From an uncultured Bacteroidales bacterium (GTDB lineage Bacteria > Bacteroidota > Bacteroidia > Bacteroidales > Bacteroidaceae), in NCBI GenBank assembly GCA_902798425.1, contig CADBWR010000001.1, positions 1 to 64,000 on the forward strand: a stretch of DNA of 64,000 bases. The letters run 5' to 3'. The translations under genes were made by a program, and so were the position numbers. A model generated the notes under the pieces. It worked only from the letters and a program-made list of their open reading frames with translations, was not told the origin of the DNA and did no database searches. Shown here one piece after another: positions 1 to 6,754 of this stretch. Each line of letters starts with the position of its first letter. Position 1 is the stretch's first letter.

Positions 1-50
1 GCTTGCGCCGATGGTACTGCAATGCAATGCGGGAGAGTAGGAGGCCGCCA
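1..50 (+). rRNA. rrf: 5S ribosomal RNA, 3' end (partial)
   Basis: The first 50 bases match the conserved 3' half of a bacterial 5S rRNA: GCGCCGATGGTACTGC, then GGGAGAGTAGG and GCCGCC. The 5' part lies outside the window. A strong hairpin with a T-run follows within 15 bases, as expected at the end of an rRNA operon. The exact 3' end is uncertain by a few bases. Confidence 0.9.
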
Positions 51-62
51 CTTTTAACGAGG

Positions 63-103
63 AAAGCCCTTGAGTCCGAAAGACCCAGGGGCTTTTTCTT
101 TTT
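63..103 (+). terminator. rRNA operon terminator
   Basis: AAAGCCCTTGAGTC (63-76) pairs with GACCCAGGGGCTTT (82-95) around a CGAAA loop, with one mismatch and one G-T pair, and is followed by a T-rich tract to about 103. This is an intrinsic terminator directly after the 5S gene. Confidence 0.9.
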
Positions 104-302
104 GCTTGTTTTATGACGGTGGATTGATAGAATAAGCATACTTTTTGTATAGTTCGGAAATCATGGTGAGTTTCGGAGGTTAAGTTATCCAAATAATCTT
201 AAAATGTTTAATTTCTATATTTAACTCTACAAAACAGCAATATACGACATGCTAATACGCTGATTATATGGGTGATATGTAATAGTTATGTTAAATGTCT
301 AC

Positions 303-368
303 CTCTACTTGAACTCTACCTAAACTCTACCTATACTCTACCTAAACTCTACTTGAGCTCTACCAATC
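303..368 (+). repeat. 11-bp tandem array, six units
   Basis: Six head-to-tail units of the form CTCTACcTaaA start at 303, 314, 325, 336, 347 and 358. The CTCTAC core is invariant and the last five bases vary. The array is repeated in inverted orientation at 572-615, so the two could pair over about 40 bases. Function unknown. Confidence 0.85.
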
Positions 369-460
369 ACTTGTCAAACAGAGTATCTTTCAGTATTCTC
401 ACGATGGGAACGATGTGTTTCTAGCATAAAAACAACTTGTATTAGCCTGTAAACACACCC

Positions 461-531
461 AAATACAGCTGATAATGATAAAATTCTCTAGAGAATTTTT
501 GTCAAATACAGCTAATACGGAAACGAGACAG
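461..531. repeat. Dispersed AAATACAGCT element with 20-bp palindrome
   Basis: AAATACAGCT occurs at 461-470 and 504-513, on both sides of a perfect 20-bp palindrome at 480-499 (AAAATTCTCT and its mirror). The continuation GCTAATACGGAAACGAGACAG (split here at 511-531) resembles GCTAATACAGAAGCGAGACAG near 23756. The core recurs as an inverted repeat at 22618-22646. It looks like a small intergenic repeat family of this genome. Confidence 0.6.
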
Positions 532-571
532 CAGAATAGTTATAAGAATATATAAGTTTGAGATTAGGGTA

Positions 572-615
572 GTAGCGTTCAAGTAGCGTTTAGGTTGAGT
601 TCGAGTAGAGGCACG
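572..615 (-). repeat. 11-bp tandem array, opposite orientation
   Basis: Four units, GTAGCGTTCAA, GTAGCGTTTAG, GTTGAGTTCGA and GTAGAGGCACG, begin at 572, 583, 594 and 605. They are diverged reverse complements of the CTCTAC units at 303-368, so transcripts crossing the region could fold into a long imperfect hairpin. Confidence 0.75.
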
Positions 616-692
616 TTTGCGTATTAATTTGCTAATCTGTTATAAATATTAAAAAGTTTTATTATCAGCGAGCGTGTTCTAATAAAATTGTG

Positions 693-700
693 TATCTTTG
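693..700 (+). promoter_or_regulatory. Probable -7 promoter box of mscS-like gene
   Basis: TATCTTTG fits the Bacteroidetes TAnnTTTG -7 element and lies 24 bases before the ATG at 725. No clear TTTG element is seen at the ideal spacing, so this is a consensus match only. Confidence 0.6.
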
Positions 701-724
701 CAGTAATGAAATTGATATAAAACT

Positions 725-2485
725 ATGAAATATTACGGTCGGTTGATTCTTTTTCTGATAGTCTTGATGCTGCCTCAAGTATTGTTTGCCCAAGAGCAAT
801 CTGGGGCTGCTGACTCATTAAGACAGCAGAATGACTCATTGGTGATGGTTCTTCGTAATCAGGTTCAGGAGCTGCAGATGCAGCGCATCCTGATGCAAGA
901 ACAGTTGGAGAAGAAAGGAGAATTGGTCCGTAACGACTCTCTTCGTTTGGCACGCCGTAAGTCGCGGATAGATTCCTTACGTAGCTTTACACTTGGTGCA
1001 CCATTGATTATTAATGGTGACACGTTGTTTTTACTCTATTACCGCCGTGGCGGCATGCTTCCTGAGGTTCGTGTGGCCGATATTCGTGAGAAGATTATGG
1101 ATATCGGTACGAGCATGACGCTTTTTACAGACTCCATCTATATCTTTGAAGGAGAGTTTACCACCGATATCATGGCTGGCGATATGCTGTTGATGAGTGT
1201 TACAGACAATGATGGTTTATGGCAGAACCAGACACGCCAGGAGTTGGCAGCAGCTTATCGCACTATTATAGCCGACAAGATACAGGAGTTGCATGATGAA
1301 TACGGATTGAAGCGTAAATTGTTGGGAGTGCTCTACGTCCTTGGCTCCATGATTGTTCTGGGACTGCTCATCTGGGCTACCAACTACGCCCATCGTCATT
1401 GGCGCTACCGCCTGCTGCGCAGGTTGTTACGCCGTACGCGTCCGCTGGCTATCAAGGATTATGAGGTGCTGAACTTGCATCGCCAAGGCATCCTTTTCCT
1501 GACGGGCTTCAATGTGTTGCGCTACCTGATTATCTTGCTGCTGCTGTTCATCTTTGTACCGATGTTTTTTGCCGCATTCCCTGAGACGAAGTCGTTTACC
1601 TATACCATCTTCGGCTATGTATGGGATCCTTTCGTGTCTATCCTGAAGTCGATTATGGGTTTCCTGCCTAAGTTCTTCCAGATTATCGTTATCATCTTTT
1701 GCTTCCGCTATCTGGTGAAAGGCTTGAACTACCTGATGAACGAGATAGGCTCAGGACGTTTGAAGATTAACGGTTTCTATGCCGACTGGGCACAACCCAC
1801 CTACTTGATTCTGCGTGTGCTGTGCTACTCGTTTATGATTGTTATGATTTGGCCCCTGCTGCCCAGCAGCGACTCGCAAGTGTTCCAGGGGGTGTCCGTC
1901 TTCATAGGTATTATCATCTCGTTAGGCTCTTCGTCCATTATCGGCAATGTGATGGCAGGCATGGTGATGACCTATATGCGTCCGTTCCATGTGGGCGACT
2001 TCATCAAGTATGGCGATATGGAAGGTTTTGTCATCGAGAAGAGCGTGTTGGTGACGCGCATCCGCACCCGTAAGAACGATGTTATTACTATTCCTAATTC
2101 AAACTTGATGACATCGCAGACGACAAACTACACCTTCTCTGCCCATAACTATGGCGTCATTGTACATACCAAGGTGACTATCGGCTACGATATGCAGTGG
2201 CAGCTGATTCGCGACCTGTTGCTCGATGCCGCCTCGAAGACGAGTCATCTGCAGAAGAAACCCGAGCCCTTTGTGCGTATTACGGCACTGGACGATTTCT
2301 ATGTAGAGTACGAAATCAACGCCTATACCCGTAACTCTGAATTGCTAAGTGATATCTATTCAGAACTGCACCAGAACATCCTTGACTCGTTCCATAGCAA
2401 TGGTGTGGAGATTATGTCGCCCCACATCTTTGCCCACCGCAACGATCTGCCGGTACAGATACCAGAGCAGAAGGGAGATGTGTGA
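725..2485 (+). CDS. MscS-family mechanosensitive ion channel
   Basis: Predicted inner-membrane channel that would open on membrane tension to release solutes. The 586-residue protein begins with a signal-like segment (about 1-22), then a charged region likely to form a coiled coil in the periplasm (about 27-80). Several hydrophobic helices follow between about 199 and 380. The pore helix and start of the beta domain are recognisable near 391-425, with small residues (GIIISLGSSSIIGNVMAG) followed by RPFHVGDFIKY, the classic MscS signature. A soluble alpha/beta tail completes it. It is larger than E. coli MscS (286 residues) and resembles the long Bacteroidetes versions. It appears to be a single-gene unit; a 14-bp repeat follows its stop. 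Confidence 0.9.
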   Translation: MKYYGRLILFLIVLMLPQVLFAQEQSGAADSLRQQNDSLVMVLRNQVQELQMQRILMQEQLEKKGELVRNDSLRLARRKSRIDSLRSFTLGAPLIINGDTLFLLYYRRGGMLPEVRVADIREKIMDIGTSMTLFTDSIYIFEGEFTTDIMAGDMLLMSVTDNDGLWQNQTRQELAAAYRTIIADKIQELHDEYGLKRKLLGVLYVLGSMIVLGLLIWATNYAHRHWRYRLLRRLLRRTRPLAIKDYEVLNLHRQGILFLTGFNVLRYLIILLLLFIFVPMFFAAFPETKSFTYTIFGYVWDPFVSILKSIMGFLPKFFQIIVIIFCFRYLVKGLNYLMNEIGSGRLKINGFYADWAQPTYLILRVLCYSFMIVMIWPLLPSSDSQVFQGVSVFIGIIISLGSSSIIGNVMAGMVMTYMRPFHVGDFIKYGDMEGFVIEKSVLVTRIRTRKNDVITIPNSNLMTSQTTNYTFSAHNYGVIVHTKVTIGYDMQWQLIRDLLLDAASKTSHLQKKPEPFVRITALDDFYVEYEINAYTRNSELLSDIYSELHQNILDSFHSNGVEIMSPHIFAHRNDLPVQIPEQKGDV

Positions 2486-2525
2486 TGGATGATGTAAGAT
2501 GGATGATGTAAGATGGATGATGTGT
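2484..2525. repeat. 14-bp tandem repeat at gene junction
   Basis: GATGGATGATGTAA is repeated three times (2484, 2498, 2512; the last copy is diverged) and overlaps the stop codon of the mscS-like gene. A related GATGTAAGATGTATGATG sequence lies at the 27404-27429 junction. It belongs to a set of stock microsatellites found at gene boundaries in this window. Confidence 0.75.
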
Positions 2526-2529
2526 GATG

Positions 2530-3282
2530 TTAGAGGTTTAGTTCCAGCGCCACAGGACAGTGGTCGCTGCCGTAGACATCGGTTAGTATCTGTGCATCGG
2601 CAATGCTGGTGCGCAGTCTTTCGCTGGTAACGAAATAGTCAATGCGCCATCCTGCATTCTTTTGACGAGCCTGAAAACGGTACGACCACCACGAATAGGT
2701 CACCTGTTCAGGGTATAGCGTGCGGAAGGAGTCAATGAATCCGCTGGCCAACAGTGTGCTGAACTTCTCGCGCTCCTGGTCAGTGAAACCAGCATTCATG
2801 CGGTTGGTCTTCGGATTCTTCAGGTCGATCTCCTGGTGTGCCACATTCAAGTCTCCACAGAGTATGACAGGTTTCTTCTGGTCCAGCTGCTTCAAGTAGT
2901 TACGGAAGTCATCCTCCCACGTCATGCGATAGTCCAGACGCTTCAGTCCGTCCTGCGAGTTGGGCGTGTAGCAGCAAACCAGATAGAACTGCTCCATTTC
3001 CAGCGTGATAACGCGCCCCTCGTGGTCGTGCTGGTCAATGCCAATGCCGTAGGCTACGCTCAGCGGTTCGTGCTTGGTGAAGATAGCTGTGCCAGAATAT
3101 CCCTTCTTCTCCGCATAGTTCCAATAGGAGCGATAGCCCTCGAACTGCAGATCCAGCTGTCCCTCCTGCATCTTCGTCTCCTGCAGGCAGAAGAAGTCGG
3201 CATCCAACTCTTTGAAAATATCGCTGAAGCCCTTACCCTCGCAAGCCCTCAGTCCGTTGACGTTCCACGATACCAGTTTCAT
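2530..3282 (-). CDS. xth: Exodeoxyribonuclease III (AP endonuclease)
   Basis: Base-excision-repair nuclease that would cut DNA at abasic sites and digest 3' ends. The protein (about 250 residues, the usual length) has the family landmarks in order: SWNVNGLRA at the N-terminus, LQETK with the metal-binding Glu, [23 protein letters not shown] with the Asp-Asn pair, IDYFVTS, and the C-terminal [11 protein letters not shown] with the catalytic Asp-His. Two adjacent ATG codons are possible starts (3285 and 3282); the second matches the typical [10 protein letters not shown] start. It is oriented toward the mscS-like gene and lies downstream of an initiator tRNA on the same strand, separated from it by a terminator. 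Confidence 0.95.
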   Translation of the reverse strand: MKLVSWNVNGLRACEGKGFSDIFKELDADFFCLQETKMQEGQLDLQFEGYRSYWNYAEKKGYSGTAIFTKHEPLSVAYGIGIDQHDHEGRVITLEMEQFYLVCCYTPNSQDGLKRLDYRMTWEDDFRNYLKQLDQKKPVILCGDLNVAHQEIDLKNPKTNRMNAGFTDQEREKFSTLLASGFIDSFRTLYPEQVTYSWWSYRFQARQKNAGWRIDYFVTSERLRTSIADAQILTDVYGSDHCPVALELNL

Positions 3283-3345
3283 CATCTTTTCTTTGTTTTT
3301 TTTAGTATTAACGTTATTGCTTGCTTTTTTATTGCAAGGGTTTTG

Positions 3346-3374
3346 AAAAAGAAAAAAGCAGCCTCTTGGGCTGC
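3346..3374 (-). terminator. Terminator of the tRNA gene
   Basis: On the minus strand GCAGCC pairs with GGCTGC (forward 3369-3374 and 3358-3363) around a 5-base loop, followed by a T-rich tract (forward A-rich 3346-3357). It lies six bases past the tRNA and upstream of xth, separating the two units. Confidence 0.85.
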
Positions 3375-3379
3375 TGTAG

Positions 3380-3452
3380 TTGCGGAGGCAGGATTCGAAC
3401 GTGCGACCTCCAGGTTATGAGCCTGGCGAGCTACCAACTGCTCCACTCCGCG
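3380..3452 (-). tRNA. Initiator tRNA-fMet (anticodon CAT)
   Basis: A 73-base cloverleaf reads on the minus strand from CGCGGAG at 3452 to CTCCGCA plus discriminator A at 3380. The anticodon loop is CTCATAA (CAT). The acceptor stem has a C1-A72 mismatch, the hallmark of bacterial initiator tRNA, and the D stem has A11 as in E. coli tRNA-fMet. The anticodon stem is CCAGG/CCTGG, giving A29-G30-G31 with C39-C40-T41 rather than three G-C pairs. The T stem has one C-C mismatch at the fourth pair. The 3' CCA is not encoded. The fMet identity is inferred mainly from the C1-A72 mismatch. Confidence 0.88.
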
Positions 3453-3486
3453 ATGTTATTTATAGGGCTTTTCTCGAAAAGCGCTG

Positions 3487-3518
3487 CAAAGGTACGACTA
3501 TTTTTTGAATTATGCAAA
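3487..3518 (-). promoter_or_regulatory. Promoter of the initiator tRNA
   Basis: On the minus strand TACCTTTG (forward 3487-3494) is preceded 20 bases upstream by TTTG (forward 3515-3518), a full Bacteroidetes promoter. It lies about 35 bases upstream of the tRNA 5' end. Confidence 0.75.
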
Positions 3519-3611
3519 TATTTTGCAGAAAAATCTAAAAAAATACGTCTTTAGCTACTTTTGCATTCGTTTTGTTTGGCTATTTCAGAACTATTTCCTA
3601 ATTTTGCACAA

Positions 3612-3650
3612 TATATTTGCGTTGTGCAATAATAGAAAAGTTTGGGAGGA
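3612..3650 (+). promoter_or_regulatory. -7 box and ribosome binding site of tetR-like gene
   Basis: TATATTTG at 3612-3619 fits TAnnTTTG; another match, TACTTTTG, lies at 3556-3563. GGGAGGA at 3644-3650 is a strong Shine-Dalgarno site, unusual for this window, placed 8 bases before ATG 3659. It supports that start over the in-frame ATG at 3617, which would lie inside the -7 box. Confidence 0.7.
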
Positions 3651-3658
3651 ATAGAACT

Positions 3659-4249
3659 ATGTCCATATCAAAGACACGGCAGAAATTAGTAGATGTTGCT
3701 CGCCAGCTGTTTGCTAAGAACGGTCTGGAGAGTACGACCATGAATGATATTGCTCAGGCATCCGGCAAGGGACGCCGTACATTATATACCTATTTTAAGT
3801 CTAAAGACGATATCTACTATGCTGTCATAGAGTCGGAGCTGGAGCGCCTTAGCGACCAGTTGGACGATGTTGCTGCCAAGCGCATACCCCCTCAGGAGAA
3901 AATCATTGAGCTTATCTATCTTCATCTCAGTATGATTCGTGAGACGGTAGTACGTAATGGTAACCTGCGTGCTGAGTTCTTCCGAAACATCTGGATGGTC
4001 GAGAAGGTACGCAAGAACTTTGACGATGCTGAGATAGAGCTGTTCCGCAAGGTGTTCCGTGAGGGTAAGGAAGACGGAGAGTTTGACATTGACAATGTCG
4101 ACCTGGTGGCAGACATCACCCACTACTGTATCAAAGGACTTGAGGTCCCCTATATCTATGGACGCATTGCCCACGGCATGAAAGAAGAGGACACGAAGCC
4201 CCAGGTGGCAAAGATTGTCTATAGTGCTTTGGGAAAGAAAAAAATGTAG
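3659..4249 (+). CDS. TetR/AcrR-family transcriptional regulator
   Basis: DNA-binding repressor of 196 residues. The N-terminal helix-turn-helix is clear (about residues 5-55: LVDVARQLFAKNGLESTTMNDIA, then GRRTLYTYFKSKDDIYYAV, quoted in parts), with the family's TLYTYFKSK recognition-helix pattern. The rest is a helical ligand-binding or dimerisation domain of unknown ligand. The start follows a GGGAGGA site. It lies 40 bases upstream of fabG on the same strand, so it may be co-transcribed with fabG and influence fatty acid synthesis; that link rests on position only. Confidence 0.88.
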   Translation: MSISKTRQKLVDVARQLFAKNGLESTTMNDIAQASGKGRRTLYTYFKSKDDIYYAVIESELERLSDQLDDVAAKRIPPQEKIIELIYLHLSMIRETVVRNGNLRAEFFRNIWMVEKVRKNFDDAEIELFRKVFREGKEDGEFDIDNVDLVADITHYCIKGLEVPYIYGRIAHGMKEEDTKPQVAKIVYSALGKKKM

Positions 4250-4289
4250 TTGAAAGTTGATTTTTAAACATTAATATTATAGAAGAATT

Positions 4290-5027
4290 ATGGGATTATT
4301 AGAAGGAAAGACAGCGCTGATAACTGGTGCTGCACGTGGTATCGGTAAGGCAATTGCACTGAAGTATGCTTCTGAGGGCGCTAACATTGCTTTCACCGAC
4401 TTGCAGGTTAACGAAGAAACAGAGAAAGAGATTGCCGCTTTAGGAGTAAAGGCTAAGAGCTATGCTTCGAATGCCGCAGACTTCGCTCAGACTGAGGAAG
4501 TCGTTAAAGCCGTTAAGGAAGAGTTTGGTTCTATTGATATCCTGGTCAACAATGCCGGTATTACCAAGGACGGACTGATGCTCCGCATGACTGAGCAGCA
4601 GTGGGATGCTGTTATTGCTGTCAACCTGAAATCTGCCTTCAACTTTGTTCATGCTTGCGTGCCCATTATGATGCGTCAGCGTGGCGGTTCAATCATCAAT
4701 ATGGCATCTGTAGTAGGTGTCCATGGCAATGCCGGTCAGGCAAACTATGCCGCTTCTAAGGCTGGTCTGATTGCTCTGGCAAAGTCTATCGCTCAGGAGA
4801 TGGGTCCCAAGGGCATCCGCGCTAACGCTATTGCCCCAGGCTTCATTGAAACAGCTATGACAGCAGCACTTCCTGAGGAGGTCCGTAAGGAGTGGTGCAA
4901 CAAGATCCCTCTGCGTCGTGGAGGTCAGGTAGAAGATATTGCCAACGTTGCTACCTTCCTCGCTTCTGACATGTCCAGCTATGTCAGCGGACAGGTCATC
5001 CAGGTTGATGGTGGTATGAATATGTAA
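4290..5027 (+). CDS. fabG: 3-oxoacyl-[acyl-carrier-protein] reductase
   Basis: NADPH-dependent reductase of the type II fatty acid synthesis cycle, acting on 3-oxoacyl-ACP in the cytoplasm. The 245-residue SDR protein has the nucleotide-binding GAARGIG (about 13-19), NNAGITKDGL, the Ser of NMASVVG, and the catalytic YAASK, followed by APGFIETAMT and the C-terminal SGQVIQVDGGM typical of FabG. Length and motifs match the family closely. It sits between a TetR-type regulator and a membrane protein. Other SDR enzymes look similar, but the ITKDGLMLRM segment and the C-terminus favour FabG. Confidence 0.93.
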   Translation: MGLLEGKTALITGAARGIGKAIALKYASEGANIAFTDLQVNEETEKEIAALGVKAKSYASNAADFAQTEEVVKAVKEEFGSIDILVNNAGITKDGLMLRMTEQQWDAVIAVNLKSAFNFVHACVPIMMRQRGGSIINMASVVGVHGNAGQANYAASKAGLIALAKSIAQEMGPKGIRANAIAPGFIETAMTAALPEEVRKEWCNKIPLRRGGQVEDIANVATFLASDMSSYVSGQVIQVDGGMNM

Positions 5028-5036
5028 ACAATTCAG

Positions 5037-6080
5037 ATGGACGAAGAAAGAATACTGAACGCTGAAGCGTCACGCTACCTTGACGAGGCTGCTTTCGTCT
5101 CGTCTCTGGTGAGCAATAAAGAACGTGAGACGGGTAAACTGAGTGATCCTGCCCACATGTATCCGTGCTCAAAGAGTGAGGCCGACCAGATGGCTGATTT
5201 GCTGAAGAAGGCCAAGGATGCAGCCAAGGATGCTGCTGAGGAGACTTTTGCAAAACGCTACGATACGCTGCAAGGTATTGTCGACTGGTCAGTGAAGCGC
5301 CATAAGGCATGGCAGTGGACACTCGTCCTTGCCGCTCTTCTCGGTGCTGCCGTTCTTTACCTCGTCCAACTCAAACAGCAGGACGATGTCCTGCAGGCGC
5401 GTGTTGACAGAGAACAGGTCGCAGAGTGGAAGACCGTTCGTGTCAATAGTGTCGATTTCGATTTGTGTCCTGTAGAGCAAAGCGCTGACGACTATGCCAT
5501 GCGCCTTGCTTCTGCAGAGCGCTATAAGACCTATAAGCTGATAGACCTGAAGAGTAGGGCACTGAAGGACTCTGCGCAGTATGCTGCGCTCCGTGCAGAC
5601 TATGACTCGCTGAACGCTATGGGCTTCAGGCAGATTCATGAGGTGGCATTAGCTGACCTTGACGAACATGTCAGCAGTCAGGAGACGTGGCACACTCTGC
5701 TCTATGTGTACATGGCATTCCTGCTGGTGCTTATACCTATTTATATTATTACGGGCTATCCACGTGGATACACCATCACTCACCGCAATAACCGTCGCGG
5801 ATGTCTGAACATCTTCCGCAAGGTCGGTATGGCCGTTGCCATGTTCTGTCTTGGTGCCAGTGTGGCCTCAACGCTGTTGCCCGACTATGTTGTCCGCAAT
5901 ACAGATGCTAACGGAAAGAGCACTGAGAACAAGGAACATAAGTGGTTCTCGGGCTTACTCATAGTCCTGCGTCTGATACTGATGGTCGTCGGTGCAGTAC
6001 TGCTGTGTCTTGTTGCCAGTATTGTGATGACTGTTGAGAGTATTGGCGGACTGATTGACATGTTTAGGAAATGCAAGTAG
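5037..6080 (+). CDS. Hypothetical membrane protein
   Basis: I do not recognise this 347-residue protein. Its N-terminal 85 residues are soluble and charged, with an Ala/Lys-rich helical stretch (KKAKDAAKDAAEE). A first membrane helix lies at about 90-111, then a soluble region of about 110 residues, then three more hydrophobic segments near 220-242, 262-282 and 303-335. There is no signal peptide. It starts 9 bases after the fabG stop and its end overlaps the pseudouridine synthase start by 10 bases, so it is translated within this operon. No catalytic motif is evident. Confidence 0.75.
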   Translation: MDEERILNAEASRYLDEAAFVSSLVSNKERETGKLSDPAHMYPCSKSEADQMADLLKKAKDAAKDAAEETFAKRYDTLQGIVDWSVKRHKAWQWTLVLAALLGAAVLYLVQLKQQDDVLQARVDREQVAEWKTVRVNSVDFDLCPVEQSADDYAMRLASAERYKTYKLIDLKSRALKDSAQYAALRADYDSLNAMGFRQIHEVALADLDEHVSSQETWHTLLYVYMAFLLVLIPIYIITGYPRGYTITHRNNRRGCLNIFRKVGMAVAMFCLGASVASTLLPDYVVRNTDANGKSTENKEHKWFSGLLIVLRLILMVVGAVLLCLVASIVMTVESIGGLIDMFRKCK

Positions 6081-6751
6081 TCTACGAGGATAACCACATC
6101 ATCATCGTTTACAAAGAGAGTGGTGAAATCGTTCAGGGCGACAAAACTGGCGATATACCCTTGTCGGAAACGGTGAAGGAATATATTAAGGAGAAGTACC
6201 AGAAACCTGGTGCCGTCTTCTTGGGTGTGGTTCATCGTCTGGACCGTCCCGTTTCTGGATTGGTCGTCTTTGCCCGTACCTCAAAAGCGCTGACCCGACT
6301 GAACAAGATGTTTGCAGAGAGCGAGGTGCACAAGACATATTGGGCGATAGTAGAGACCTCTCCCGACCTCCCCCAGAGGGAGGAACTTCTGACACACTGG
6401 CTGACACGCAACGAAAAGCAGAACAAGTCGTATGCCTACGACCATGAAGTGCCCCACTCGAAGAAAGCCATGCTGCGCTACCGTGTAATAGGCCATTCAG
6501 ACCGCTACTCGCTGGTAGAGGTACAACTGCTGACAGGTCGCCATCATCAGATACGCTGTCAGTTGGCTGCCATAGGCTGTCCTATCAAGGGCGACCTGAA
6601 ATATGGAGCACCACGCAGCAATCCCGATGGCAGCATCTCGCTGCTGTCACACCGTGTGGAGTTTGTTCACCCCGTGTCGAAAGAAACCATCGTGGTGGAG
6701 TCGCCACTGCCTGCCGACCCGCTATGGTCAAAGATGATAATGAATGGCTAG
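6071..6751 (+). CDS. RluA-family pseudouridine synthase
   Basis: Predicted rRNA or tRNA uridine-to-pseudouridine isomerase of 226 residues. The family signature is clear: GVVHRLDRPVSGLVVFARTS (about 53-72) containing the catalytic Asp of HRLD, followed by KTYWAIVE, and later LLTGRHHQIRCQLA and GDLKYG. It has no S4 domain, which suits the short RluA/YlyB-like class; the target uridine cannot be told. A CT-rich segment around 6355-6388 encoding SPDLPQREE resembles a stock intergenic repeat and may be an in-frame insertion. The gene overlaps its upstream neighbour and ends three bases before tamB. Confidence 0.9.
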   Translation: MQVVYEDNHIIIVYKESGEIVQGDKTGDIPLSETVKEYIKEKYQKPGAVFLGVVHRLDRPVSGLVVFARTSKALTRLNKMFAESEVHKTYWAIVETSPDLPQREELLTHWLTRNEKQNKSYAYDHEVPHSKKAMLRYRVIGHSDRYSLVEVQLLTGRHHQIRCQLAAIGCPIKGDLKYGAPRSNPDGSISLLSHRVEFVHPVSKETIVVESPLPADPLWSKMIMNG

Positions 6752-6754
6752 AAT

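Larger units (their letters stand above)
104..692. other. Repeat-rich non-coding spacer after the rRNA operon
   Basis: I see no credible gene in this AT-rich stretch of about 590 bases. It holds two opposed arrays of an 11-bp repeat (303-368 and 572-615), a 20-bp perfect palindrome (480-499) flanked by two copies of AAATACAGCT, and the promoter of the next gene at its right end. Short translated frames here lack start signals. Confidence 0.7.

Noticed and set aside
303-368. CRISPR-like array
   Set aside because: Units are 11 bp with no spacers and no cas genes are present; the 21-bp arrays likewise have no unique spacers.
461-531. Insertion sequence or MITE
   Set aside because: No transposase, no terminal inverted repeats with target duplications could be seen; kept only as a dispersed repeat.
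3321-3554. 77-residue frame containing RIRTCDLQ
   Set aside because: It is the complement of the tRNA gene at 3380-3452, a well-known false protein.
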